62,122 bases of DNA from the IMG/VR virus record IMGVR_UViG_3300031269_000015, positions 1 to 62,122 of that record. One strand, given 5' to 3'. The notes beneath the pieces are model-generated. The model was not told the origin of the DNA, ran no database searches, and saw only the letters and a program-made list of their open reading frames with translations. This DNA is from a virus. Of the stretch, positions 49,863 through 56,361 are shown piece after piece (the first letter of the stretch is position 1; each line of letters begins with the position of its first letter). A program made the position numbers and the translations under genes.

Positions 49863-50105
49863 ATGTCAAACGAATTTGGAATACCAGAGACAGATTACAA
49901 TCTGTTGCAAGAGCTAGCTTCATCTGAAGGGCACGACGATCCACTTGAGATGATAGAAGAAAACATTCACGACAGTGTTGTTCCTGGGATTTGCGTATCT
50001 TGTAAAGGAACCCAAGAGTGTGAGCCAGATGCTCGCGCTAACTGGTGCAGTGAGTGCGGTACGAGCACTGTTCGCTCTTGCCTTGATTTGGTGGCGATGA
50101 TTTGA
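49863..50105 (+). CDS. Small zinc-finger-like protein
   Basis: 80 aa from ATG 49863. Two Cys pairs (GICVSCKGTQECEPDA and NWCSECGTS) suggest a bound zinc. Acidic N-terminal half. The frame is open upstream to 49806, but the leader sequence marks 49863. Confidence 0.65.
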   Translation: MSNEFGIPETDYNLLQELASSEGHDDPLEMIEENIHDSVVPGICVSCKGTQECEPDARANWCSECGTSTVRSCLDLVAMI

Positions 50106-50284
50106 TTTTTAACCGCACCAAAACTGTTAGACTGCTCACCTCTGGAGAAGTACAGAGGAAGTATTTGCGAAACGGTGAAACAGTGATCTGGAAAACAGTA
50201 GATTGTTTTACGTTATCGCCTAAAGAACAGCCGCGACCATGCCCTACGGGGTACAGGAAACGGCTAGTACAGACCGCATACTAG
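50102..50284 (+). CDS. Possible small basic protein
   Basis: 60 aa from TTG 50102, overlapping the previous stop. Basic (MIFNRTKTVRLLTSGEVQRK). No ribosome site. The 3' end runs into a GC-rich hairpin region. Uncertain. Confidence 0.4.
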   Translation: MIFNRTKTVRLLTSGEVQRKYLRNGETVIWKTVDCFTLSPKEQPRPCPTGYRKRLVQTAY

Positions 50285-50296
50285 CGGTCTGGGACG

Positions 50297-50390
50297 TCCC
50301 TTGCTGCTGGCGGGTGTGGTAGCCTACGGCAGCGGCAAGGTGACAGTCTGGCGGGGCGTTTTTGCGTCCCCCCTGCCAATTTTAACAATA
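50297..50390 (+). terminator. GC-rich double hairpin
   Basis: TTGCTGCTGG-type left arm near 50299 pairs with CAGCGGCAA near 50331. A second stem, GGCGGGGCG near 50353 with CGTCCCCCCTGCC near 50367, closes around TTTTTG, and ATTTTAAC follows. The composition is much more GC-rich than the flanks. Reads as a terminator pair between 50284 and 50410. Confidence 0.5.
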
Positions 50391-50409
50391 GCTACCATAA
50401 GGAAATAAC

Positions 50410-50664
50410 ATGGTGCCGCATTTAGAAGCTCTCTACGAGAAAATGAAGTTAATTGAATTGATATCAAATCGTGCGAAACTAGCCATCATTGGGTTCGAGG
50501 TAGCGGTTGAATCTGAAGATATCAAGAAACAAGAAGAGCTTCGCACTGAAATCCACCAACTGATTGATGATCAACTAGATATTCAATTGGAAATTAAACG
50601 ATTGAAAAATCAAAACGAAAAAGAAATCATGGATAGATTTCGCAACCCAAGAAGGGATAAATAG
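50410..50664 (+). CDS. Small coiled-coil protein
   Basis: 84 aa. Heptad-rich (EALYEKMKLIELISNRAKL; DDQLDIQLEIKRLKNQNEKE). ATG 50410 after AAGGAAATAAC; a GCTACC word lies nearby. Function unknown. Confidence 0.6.
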   Translation: MVPHLEALYEKMKLIELISNRAKLAIIGFEVAVESEDIKKQEELRTEIHQLIDDQLDIQLEIKRLKNQNEKEIMDRFRNPRRDK

Positions 50665-50667
50665 AGT

Positions 50668-50696
50668 TTGTCTCACCCTACCAGCTACACTATACT
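50668..50696 (+). promoter_or_regulatory. Promoter-like motif
   Basis: TTGTCT at 50668-50673, 17-base spacer, TATACT at 50691-50696; one of the strongest -10 matches. Before ATG 50727. Confidence 0.65.
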
Positions 50697-50726
50697 CTGA
50701 GTATAGTTAACAAAAAGGTTACCGAC

Positions 50727-51044
50727 ATGAATATTAACAGGCTACCGACTTCATACAAAGAAACTTCTCATTTGTTGGGTGCGTATGATGCTGAAAACAA
50801 CCGCGTTGTTTGGGCTATTGATGGACAAGCATTTTACACATCCGATATGTTTATAGATGGGACTAACTGGTTCGTGGTTTGGAGAGTGGGTAATGTTATT
50901 CATTGTCAAGCTGCTCAATGGCACTCTCCTTCCGGTGACTTCTGTTTGTTCCTCACTGATGTAACTCCGGATCAAGCAGTAGCTACAGCTTCTCGGGCCG
51001 CGACAGCCGCATGGGATTATATGTGCGAAAATATAAAATTGTAG
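50727..51044 (+). CDS. Unknown small protein
   Basis: 105 aa. Strand-rich with many aromatics (TNWFVVWRVGNVIHCQAAQW), ending in an Ala-rich helix. No family recognised. Leader AAAAAGGTTACCGAC. Confidence 0.62.
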   Translation: MNINRLPTSYKETSHLLGAYDAENNRVVWAIDGQAFYTSDMFIDGTNWFVVWRVGNVIHCQAAQWHSPSGDFCLFLTDVTPDQAVATASRAATAAWDYMCENIKL

Positions 51045-51052
51045 AAATCACA

Positions 51053-51259
51053 ATGACAATGTTTGATCATCCACAAGCCCAAGGGCGTCAAATCATGTAC
51101 TAAGCTGAAAAATGTCAAAACAAAGCCAACCAGCATTGGGAGATGGCAGGTCTCGCTAGGCAAGACGGGGATACTGCTGATGCAGATCGCCATACCAGAG
51201 ATGCTCTTCTTTGGGATCAACGTGCAAAAGATGGAGGACACCCATGCGAGGTATATTAA
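51053..51259 (+). pseudogene. Small gene with an in-frame TAA
   Basis: ATG 51053 reads MTMFDHPQAQGRQIMY, then TAA at 51101-51103. The same frame continues without interruption for 51 more codons (AEKCQNKANQHWEMAGLARQ, later DALLWDQRAKDGGH) to TAA 51257. The downstream part is clearly coding in character (helical, His/Asp/Ala balance). Either the gene is broken, translation restarts (for example at ATG 51143), or the stop is read through. I see no ribosome site for restart at a good distance. Confidence 0.5.
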
Positions 51260-51609
51260 TTAATCCGTACATGCGGACCGTTACAGATGTTATCATTAAG
51301 AAAGGTAACATACAAACAGTTTACGATGCGATGACATGGCTGGCCCACGAGGTTAGCATCGTGCAGGTCGGTTTCATTCTGCCCAACGGTGACAACATGC
51401 TGGTAGATGAAGAAGGTGCTCTCAAACCTGGACGACCTGTCTGGAAGCTGAACGGAATGGCTTTTGTTGGAACAGGTTTGTTCCTCGGGTCAGATGGTGA
51501 TGGTGAATGGAGTAGTGCGAAAATCCTGCTGGGTGACGTTCAGGCTTACGCTTCTTGGACGAACATTGTTTCAACTGGTGAAGATAGGATGCCTCATGAA
51601 GTGGAGTGA
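51244..51609 (+). CDS. Unknown protein
   Basis: 121 aa from ATG 51244 (site ATGGAGGACACCC). Helical and strand segments (IQTVYDAMTWLAHEVSIVQV; NGMAFVGTGLFLGSDGDGEW). No family recognised. Overlaps the end of the broken gene by 16 bases. Confidence 0.63.
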   Translation: MRGILINPYMRTVTDVIIKKGNIQTVYDAMTWLAHEVSIVQVGFILPNGDNMLVDEEGALKPGRPVWKLNGMAFVGTGLFLGSDGDGEWSSAKILLGDVQAYASWTNIVSTGEDRMPHEVE

Positions 51610-51611
51610 TC

Positions 51612-51809
51612 ATGAAATATGTAATGCTTGAAGATGAAATGGGTGGAAAGCATCCTGTGCTCTTCCATGAAAAGTTGATTCATAGTGTTGTTGCTCGCGG
51701 TATTTGCCGTGAGTATCGCAAACAAACTCCAGTTGGATTTTGGACCGTGATTAACGCTGGTTTCTACGACGCAAAACAGTTTACGGTCGTAGTGAAAGTC
51801 TTATGTTAG
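51612..51809 (+). CDS. Unknown small protein
   Basis: 65 aa from ATG 51612 (site GTGGAGTGATC). VMLEDEMGGKHPVLFHEKLI and FWTVINAGFYDAKQFTVVVK form a small alpha-beta pattern. No known role. Confidence 0.58.
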   Translation: MKYVMLEDEMGGKHPVLFHEKLIHSVVARGICREYRKQTPVGFWTVINAGFYDAKQFTVVVKVLC

Positions 51810-51913
51810 ATTCAGCGCCGATAGATGCACATCGTATTGTTTTAGGTTCAGATGTGATTTACCTATCTGACGAGAAACTCTTGACATTGATCAAACTTGA
51901 AAAGGAAAAGTGA
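51803..51913 (+). CDS. Very small protein (36 aa)
   Basis: ATG 51803 inside the end of the previous gene, TGA 51911 overlapping the next ATG 51913. IVLGSDVIYLSDEKLLTLIK. Overlaps on both sides suggest a translated link in the chain. Confidence 0.45.
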   Translation: MLDSAPIDAHRIVLGSDVIYLSDEKLLTLIKLEKEK

Positions 51914-52140
51914 TGGAGATCAAAGAATACTCAAAAGGCAAGTTCAAGGCTGATTGTACAAAGTTCTTGAACGATGCAATCGAGAATGATGACGGAGGCT
52001 GGGAGAAACACACAGAGTTTCATTGGTCTCGTATCGTCGCTGGTAAAAAGCTAGATTACTGGCCTTCTCGCAAGAAGTTTCAATATCTCGGCAAAGTTCG
52101 TCGTGGTAACGTACTAGCGTTTATCGAAAGGAAAAGTTGA
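51913..52140 (+). CDS. Unknown small protein
   Basis: 75 aa, start in TGATG after GAAAAGGAAAAG. EYSKGKFKADCTKFLNDAIE, then basic (KLDYWPSRKKFQYLGKVRRG). Function unknown. Its TGA overlaps the next ATG. Confidence 0.6.
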   Translation: MEIKEYSKGKFKADCTKFLNDAIENDDGGWEKHTEFHWSRIVAGKKLDYWPSRKKFQYLGKVRRGNVLAFIERKS

Positions 52141-52256
52141 TGGAGAAAAATATAATCTGCGCGGCCTTGGCCTAAATAAGAGACGATAAATTCGTTTCCT
52201 CTGGGATATTAGAACCTGAAGACATTTTTCAACGCAGCGATCATTCACATTCATGA
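52140..52256 (+). pseudogene. Small gene fragment with an in-frame TAA
   Basis: ATG 52140 reads MEKNIICAALA, then TAA 52173-52175. The frame goes on as IRDDKFVSSGILEPEDIFQR to TGA 52254. The pattern ICAALx...IRDDKFVSSG recalls small phage proteins that start 'CAALR..DG'. Probably decayed, but it is one of three such cases. Confidence 0.4.
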
Positions 52257-52365
52257 GTTAGATGTTAAAAGTGAAAAGCTGCGGCGCGAGCTCGAGGATC
52301 TGCGTATGCTTTGCACTGGCATGGTGCGCAAAATAAATGCCCAGTTAAACGGGGACAGCTCTTAG
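52213..52365 (+). pseudogene. Coiled-coil fragment without a start
   Basis: From 52213 to TAG 52363 a frame reads a clear coiled coil (IHELDVKSEKLRRELEDLRM), but it lacks ATG, GTG or TTG before the coil. It overlaps the end of the preceding fragment in another frame, so both may be parts of degraded genes. Confidence 0.35.
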
Positions 52366-52410
52366 GACGCGCTGCTTACTGCGCCCTACCCTAACCAGAA
52401 AGGTCCTAAG

Positions 52411-52635
52411 ATGGCCAAAATTGTGTTACCTCCACGTAAGCAAGCTTCGTTGCTCAATGCACAGGCTAAAACGCTTGCTCTGGCTCGTATTCTACAACAG
52501 GCTGCTTTTCTAGCTGAACGACGATTAGCTAAAACTGGTGATTTCAAACCGGCTCCGTTGTATATGACCCAAGCGGAGAACCTTCATAAAGATCAAATGT
52601 TGCGTGTGAAGTTGAAGGCGGTGCTGGATGCGTAA
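52411..52635 (+). CDS. Unknown small basic protein
   Basis: 74 aa, ATG 52411 after AAAGGTCCTAAG. Helical and basic (LLNAQAKTLALARILQQAAF; AERRLAKTG). No family recognised. Confidence 0.6.
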   Translation: MAKIVLPPRKQASLLNAQAKTLALARILQQAAFLAERRLAKTGDFKPAPLYMTQAENLHKDQMLRVKLKAVLDA

Positions 52636-52652
52636 TTTATTGTTCAGAAATC

Positions 52653-52823
52653 ATGATGCTTCTAAGAGAGAGATGTGATGATTCGAGTGTGAATCGCATC
52701 TTGGAACTTTACGGATCACATCATCAAGGTGATCGGTACAATGTCAAACTAGACGGCGTACCTTTGAAGCTAGATTTCATGGGGGAAGAGAGTAGAGTAA
52801 TGGACTCTCTTTCCTCAAGGTGA
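52653..52823 (+). CDS. Unknown small protein (56 aa)
   Basis: ATG 52653 to TGA 52821: CDDSSVNRILELYGSHHQGD, then VKLDGVPLKLDFMGEESRVM. Coherent alpha-beta pattern. No clear ribosome site. Confidence 0.45.
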   Translation: MMLLRERCDDSSVNRILELYGSHHQGDRYNVKLDGVPLKLDFMGEESRVMDSLSSR

Positions 52824-52825
52824 TT

Positions 52826-52933
52826 ATGTTGGGATACTACCCTAGCGCCTATGACGCTAAGATAGCAGAGTATGGAGTTTCCATTGTCGAGGAAAGATCT
52901 AACCCTTTAAGACCTGTTTCGAGGAGCAACTAA
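52826..52933 (+). CDS. Unknown small protein (35 aa)
   Basis: ATG 52826 to TAA 52931 (YYPSAYDAKIAEYGVSIVEE). It follows the previous stop by two bases and overlaps the end of the opposite-strand gene by 35 bases. Moderate support. Confidence 0.4.
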   Translation: MLGYYPSAYDAKIAEYGVSIVEERSNPLRPVSRSN

Positions 52934-53588
52934 ACGATCGAATATCTCTTCGTGTTTTCGGAACCGAGTGGTCTAATCTGCCTTCTTTAGTCATTTTGTA
53001 TTTAACCCAAAGAGCCATCCAGTCAATATTCTCCACTTTCTCAAATGCGTGTTCGTTCATAACCTCTCCGGCGTACAAACTCTCCATATCTCGCACACTG
53101 AGCGCAGCTAAATCATCAAAAATATCAAGCGTCATTTCAGCATGTTGTTCGTTTGTGTTCTTGTGAATATCTTTCCATTGGTTTTCAAGTCTCCATATCC
53201 ACATAGATAACATCCACTCTAGACCATACTGCAACTCTTCTTTGAATCTCCACAGATAACAAGCTGTTGCTTTATCGTTGTCTTTAGTGACACCTTTCAA
53301 CCTTCTTGGGTTGTAGATAGTCGTTTGCAAAATAGTCCTCCCCATGTTACTTTTACTGACAGATGGGAAGTTTGTGAATAAGATGTCTCTTAATTCGGCG
53401 ATTGATACGAAGTTAACGAAATCATTTCTGCACCAATGATAGAGTATCACCTGTGCGGTCATGTTATCTGGGTCATATAACCTGTATCTTGAGTGTGGAT
53501 CATCGATATGTGTGCGGTAAGATAGAGTCTCTCCTTCACTGTTCACTTTGGGTCGTTCTGGTAGAAATCTGTTATATTCGTAAGCCAT
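52899..53588 (-). CDS. Only minus-strand gene, unknown function
   Basis: 229 aa. On the - strand AAAGGAGTATCCA precedes the ATG at 53588; a longer frame to 53648 lacks such a site. The N-terminal half has a segment like a winged helix (RNDFVNFVSIAELRDILFTN, then SKSNMGRTILQTTIYNPRRL); the C-terminal half is helical with many Trp (GLEWMLSMWIWRLENQWKD). No integrase or repressor motif is certain. Its opposite orientation and AT-rich divergent promoter region suggest a regulator or a gene expressed at another time. Confidence 0.7.
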   Translation of the reverse strand: MAYEYNRFLPERPKVNSEGETLSYRTHIDDPHSRYRLYDPDNMTAQVILYHWCRNDFVNFVSIAELRDILFTNFPSVSKSNMGRTILQTTIYNPRRLKGVTKDNDKATACYLWRFKEELQYGLEWMLSMWIWRLENQWKDIHKNTNEQHAEMTLDIFDDLAALSVRDMESLYAGEVMNEHAFEKVENIDWMALWVKYKMTKEGRLDHSVPKTRRDIRSFSCSSKQVLKG

Positions 53589-53614
53589 TGGATACTCCTT
53601 TGTATATAAGGTGA

Positions 53615-53643
53615 AGGATATATTATTCTGTTTACGTTGTAAA
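53615..53643 (-). promoter_or_regulatory. Possible promoter of the minus-strand gene
   Basis: Read on the - strand: TTTACA (53643-53638), 17-base spacer, TATCCT (53620-53615). Differs from the TTGTCA type used on the + strand. Confidence 0.4.
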
Positions 53644-53648
53644 GGCAC

Positions 53649-53925
53649 AATAAAACGGCGGGAGATAATTAATGTTTAGGCCCAAAGGTGGCTGGGTCCG
53701 GTTGTGGGGTAAAGTGGCTGTAGCTACGGTGGAGGGTAGGGGATAGTAGAGTATATAATATTATATTATTATTATTATAAATTAAAGAGTATATTACAAT
53801 AACTTAGGGACTTTATCAGAGAAATAGACTGACTCCCCCTAAATAGAAAGTTGATGTCTGATGAATGGGTGGCTTGCGTTTCTTGGGTTTGGATGGTAAT
53901 TATTTAGTGGGAGATCTCAACGATC
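53649..53925. other. AT-rich divergent intergenic region
   Basis: About 280 bases without a gene between the sole minus-strand gene and TerS. It has a GC-rich part (GGCTGGGTCCGGTTGTGGGG) followed at about 53750-53810 by an almost pure A/T tract (TATATAATATTATATTATTA). It could hold an origin, a packaging start or a regulatory switch. No repeats longer than the AT tract were seen. Confidence 0.6.
53874..53902 (+). promoter_or_regulatory. Possible promoter before TerS
   Basis: TTGCGT at 53874-53879, 17-base spacer, TAATTA at 53897-53902. Weak -35. Confidence 0.35.
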
Positions 53926-53955
53926 TTGGCTCGCCTATACATGATGAGGACTAAG

Positions 53956-54594
53956 ATGAACAACGATAACAACGATAACAACGAAGAAACAGACTACGCT
54001 CAGAAGTACGACGAGCAATTTGCGATGAGACGTCGCCCACGCTCGCTCGTCAGCCGAGGATCCAAGGTCGTCAAGTACGACGTTCAAGATGAAGTCACGG
54101 GAGAGTGGCGAACAGCGATCCGCATGTCCCGCACCAAGTTTGACGAGAAAGCGAAAGAAGTGTTCTTGTTAGAGTATGCGAAATGGGGACGGATGGGAGA
54201 GAGTGCAGCAGCCGCCGGAGTATCGACTCTCACAGTTCGCCGACATATGGAAGAAGACGAAGAATTCGCCGAAGCCTTCTACATGCAGGAAGAAGAATAC
54301 AAAGACAAGCTGATCGGGCATCACCAGAACCTTCTTTTCAATGGTACAATTAAAGAGACTTATGACAGGAATGGTGGACTAGTCAACAAAGAGACGATCT
54401 ACCCTATCCGTCTCATCGAACTGGAACTGAAGAAGCACGACAAGGCATACCGTGAAAAACAAGAAATCGCAGTGAACCATACTGGTGGAGTTCTAGTTGC
54501 TCCAGCTGAAACAGCGAGTATCGATGACTGGGAGACAAGATTTGGATCGGCGACGGACGTAACTCCTGCTCCTGATGAAGACAACGAAGATTAA
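53956..54594 (+). CDS. terS: Terminase small subunit
   Basis: 212 aa from ATG 53956 (site GATGAGGACTAAG; ATG 53941 and 53944 are alternatives). Central HTH-like segment (FLLEYAKWGRMGESAAAAGV, then STLTVRRHMEEDEEFAEAFY) and the following QEEEYKDKLIGHHQNLLFNG and ETIYPIRLIELELKKHDKAY are typical of phage TerS. It recognises the packaging start and regulates TerL. It is not next to terL: the adhesin block lies between them on the circle. Repeats follow directly downstream. Confidence 0.82.
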   Translation: MNNDNNDNNEETDYAQKYDEQFAMRRRPRSLVSRGSKVVKYDVQDEVTGEWRTAIRMSRTKFDEKAKEVFLLEYAKWGRMGESAAAAGVSTLTVRRHMEEDEEFAEAFYMQEEEYKDKLIGHHQNLLFNGTIKETYDRNGGLVNKETIYPIRLIELELKKHDKAYREKQEIAVNHTGGVLVAPAETASIDDWETRFGSATDVTPAPDEDNED

Positions 54595-54678
54595 ATTTTC
54601 GCCGAGTGAGTCTGTCCGATTCTCTGTCTGCAGGAAGGTGTCCTCATCTTCCTCGATAATTCTCAATCGTCTTCCTCT

Positions 54679-54718
54679 TCATCCTCTTCCATAAGATCTT
54701 TGAGATCTCGTAGATCGT
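54679..54718. repeat. 40-base direct repeat, copy A
   Basis: Identical over 40 bases to 55098-55137, beginning TCATCCTCTTCC and containing AAGATCTT and GAGATCTC palindromes. Each copy lies after a TTCGCCGAGT element and before a promoter-like motif, so whole intergenic modules seem duplicated. Confidence 0.8.
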
Positions 54719-54746
54719 AGATGGACCCAGACACGACAAATAGAAT

Positions 54747-54775
54747 TGGTCACACCTTACCACTTATTGCATAGT
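54747..54775 (+). promoter_or_regulatory. Promoter-like motif
   Basis: TGGTCA at 54747-54752, 17-base spacer, CATAGT at 54770-54775, AAAGGCTACC leader, ATG 54806. Confidence 0.55.
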
Positions 54776-54805
54776 AAGGTGTAACCCAAACCGAAAGGCT
54801 ACCAA

Positions 54806-55033
54806 ATGAATTTCTTTGCATGGTACGACTCAAAGACGAACGACGTTATCTTGAAAGAGAAAGCTGATGCTGGAGACGGAGCTCCAGACTACGTCATTAC
54901 CGTAGAAAATGGATACGTAGAAGTTCAGTCTATAAACGGTGAGAAAATCCAACTCAACGAACACATGCAGACCGTAGAAGAAGCAGTCATCCTCTTTACT
55001 ACTTTGTTGGGCCTGAGAGAAGCTGCACGATAA
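54806..55033 (+). CDS. Unknown small protein
   Basis: 75 aa. Beta-rich with acidic residues (DAGDGAPDYVITVENGYVEV), then a helix (TVEEAVILFTTLLGLREAAR). Shared promoter and leader. No known family. Confidence 0.62.
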   Translation: MNFFAWYDSKTNDVILKEKADAGDGAPDYVITVENGYVEVQSINGEKIQLNEHMQTVEEAVILFTTLLGLREAAR

Positions 55034-55097
55034 AATTCAAATTTCGCCGAGTCGGTATATCCGATTCGGCGTCTCTCCGTGGACTTCTTCATCTTCA

Positions 55098-55137
55098 TCA
55101 TCCTCTTCCATAAGATCTTTGAGATCTCGTAGATCGT
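55098..55137. repeat. 40-base direct repeat, copy B
   Basis: Same 40 bases as 54679-54718. Read in reverse the repeat could encode an acidic stretch (DLRDLKDLMEEDE), so it may derive from a gene end. Confidence 0.8.
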
Positions 55138-55160
55138 TCGTAAGCCCAGACAAAAAGAGT

Positions 55161-55189
55161 TAGTCCTAACCTTGGTTACATGCTACCTT
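55161..55189 (+). promoter_or_regulatory. Promoter-like motif
   Basis: TAGTCC at 55161-55166, 17-base spacer, TACCTT at 55184-55189, AAAGGCTACC leader, ATG 55233. Confidence 0.45.
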
Positions 55190-55232
55190 AATTGTAGGCA
55201 TTAACGCCATAAATAAAAAAGGCTACCTCACT

Positions 55233-55517
55233 ATGTCAAATGTTTGTCAAATAAACTACAACGAAGATTCAGCTCAGCTTTTTGCCTTGCTTGCAATCAA
55301 TATGCTAAATGAAGATCTTTGTGCTGGTCCACCACAGTTCAATCCAGCTTCTGGCGCTATCACGCAACTTTATGGTATGTGTCCAATGTCTTCAGGTAGC
55401 ATCTGCACGTTTAGCCCAGTCGGTCCTCTTAGCTGGCATGTTAGCTACCAAGACGAAGAAGATTCTGCTATTCTCACCCTAAGCCAAATTCCCGGCTGGT
55501 TTACCGGCGATTACTGA
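55233..55517 (+). CDS. Unknown small protein
   Basis: 94 aa. Five Cys residues, several in CQINYNED, MCPMSSGSIC. Beta-rich C-terminus (LSWHVSYQDEEDSAILTLSQ). No family recognised. Confidence 0.62.
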   Translation: MSNVCQINYNEDSAQLFALLAINMLNEDLCAGPPQFNPASGAITQLYGMCPMSSGSICTFSPVGPLSWHVSYQDEEDSAILTLSQIPGWFTGDY

Positions 55518-55532
55518 AAATCACACAACTGT

Positions 55533-55554
55533 CCCCGCTGATTTCTCAGCGGGG
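55533..55554 (+). terminator. Intrinsic terminator-like hairpin
   Basis: CCCCGCTGA (55533-55541) pairs perfectly with TCAGCGGGG (55546-55554) around TTTC, followed by ATTTCG. The best terminator stem in the window, 15 bases after the 55233 gene. Confidence 0.75.
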
Positions 55555-55708
55555 ATTTCGCCGAGTCCGTCAATCGGAATCTCTGTCTCTGTGAAGAAGT
55601 TATCCTGTTTGACGATGAAGAGGAAGAAGATTTTCGCCGAGTCCGTCCATCAGAATCTCTGTCTCTCTATTGGTCTATTCATTTTCTTCGCTATCTTCAT
55701 GCCTCCCA

Positions 55709-55793
55709 ATGCTGCATCGCAGCATCCCTTCTATGCTGCATCGCAGCACACGTAACATTGTTGCGTATTTGGTCCTAACAACGCAATAATGTT
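55709..55793. repeat. Tandem palindromes plus a long inverted repeat
   Basis: ATGCTGCATCGCAGCA occurs at 55709-55724 and 55733-55748; each copy is a TGCTGC/GCAGCA hairpin. Next, AACATTGTTGCGT (55754-55766) and ACGCAATAATGTT (55781-55793) form a 13-base inverted repeat with one mismatch. The stretch 55518-55909 otherwise holds no gene apart from a terminator and two TTCGCCGAGT elements. Could be operators or a recombination site. Confidence 0.7.
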
Positions 55794-55909
55794 ATGAGGT
55801 TTTTACTTGGCTTATGCGGGCGGCATATGTAAGGTATATGCAAGGCCAAGCAATAACGCAAACGGCCTAGGGCGCAAACGGCCCGCAAAACCTTAAAGGG
55901 GTTTACACA

Positions 55910-56305
55910 ATGGCTACCACAAACAAAGCACCAAACAAAGCAACCAAAACTAAGCGCACCGCGCCATCCGCCACAGCCGCCACGGGCAGCGCCACAGTGG
56001 CCACCACTAAACAGGCAAAGGGTACTAAGGCAGCACAAGCCGCCGCGCCACAAGCGCCGCTTTTTGTAGCAGGCATTATGCCACCCGTGCGCGGCGGCAC
56101 TCACCGCGCATATGCCCAAGACGTTGCACGTGCGCTTACAACGGCCAACCCCAAGGGCTTTACGTTAGCAGCTTACCGCGACGCGCTTGTAGCAGGCGCG
56201 GCAGCTAGTAGCATAGCGCCACCGCGCGGCGGCTGGGCAGCGCACAATATGCCTACATGGGCGAGCAACGTAGCACAGAGCTGGTTGGTAGCGCCAAGCA
56301 AGTAA
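55910..56305 (+). CDS. Ala/Thr/Lys-rich protein of foreign composition
   Basis: 131 aa from ATG 55910 (site TTAAAGGGGTTTACACA). The first 50 residues are low-complexity (NKATKTKRTAPSATAATGSA), basic and probably disordered. The second part is a compact region (PPVRGGTHRAYAQDVARALT; ANPKGFTLAAYRDALVAGAA). GC-rich codons differ from the neighbours. A DNA-binding or packaged basic protein is possible. No family recognised. Confidence 0.6.
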   Translation: MATTNKAPNKATKTKRTAPSATAATGSATVATTKQAKGTKAAQAAAPQAPLFVAGIMPPVRGGTHRAYAQDVARALTTANPKGFTLAAYRDALVAGAAASSIAPPRGGWAAHNMPTWASNVAQSWLVAPSK

Positions 56306-56325
56306 GGCGACGGACAAGACACAAG

Positions 56326-56347
56326 GGGCAGGGCGCAAGCCTTGCCC
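56326..56347 (+). terminator. GC-rich hairpin with GCAA loop
   Basis: GGGCAGGGC (56326-56334) pairs with GCCTTGCCC (56339-56347), 9 pairs with one G-U, GNRA-type loop GCAA, then TTACTGTTG. It follows the Ala-rich gene by 20 bases. Confidence 0.6.
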
Positions 56348-56361
56348 TTACTGTTGTAATT

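Larger units (their letters stand above)
54598..55666. repeat. Four copies of a TTCGCCGAGT element
   Basis: Copies begin at 54598, 55043, 55557 and 55633. Each has TTCGCCGAGT, a short variable part, then ATCCGATTC/ATCGGAATC and usually CTCTGTCTCT, about 34 bases. They lie in the three gaps after terS, 54806 and 55233 genes. Candidate packaging or regulatory sites, or RNA processing elements. Confidence 0.65.

Noticed and set aside
54598-54735. Acidic protein end encoded on the minus strand by the 40-base repeats
   Set aside because: The reverse reading is acidic and protein-like, but no start or full-length frame exists there.
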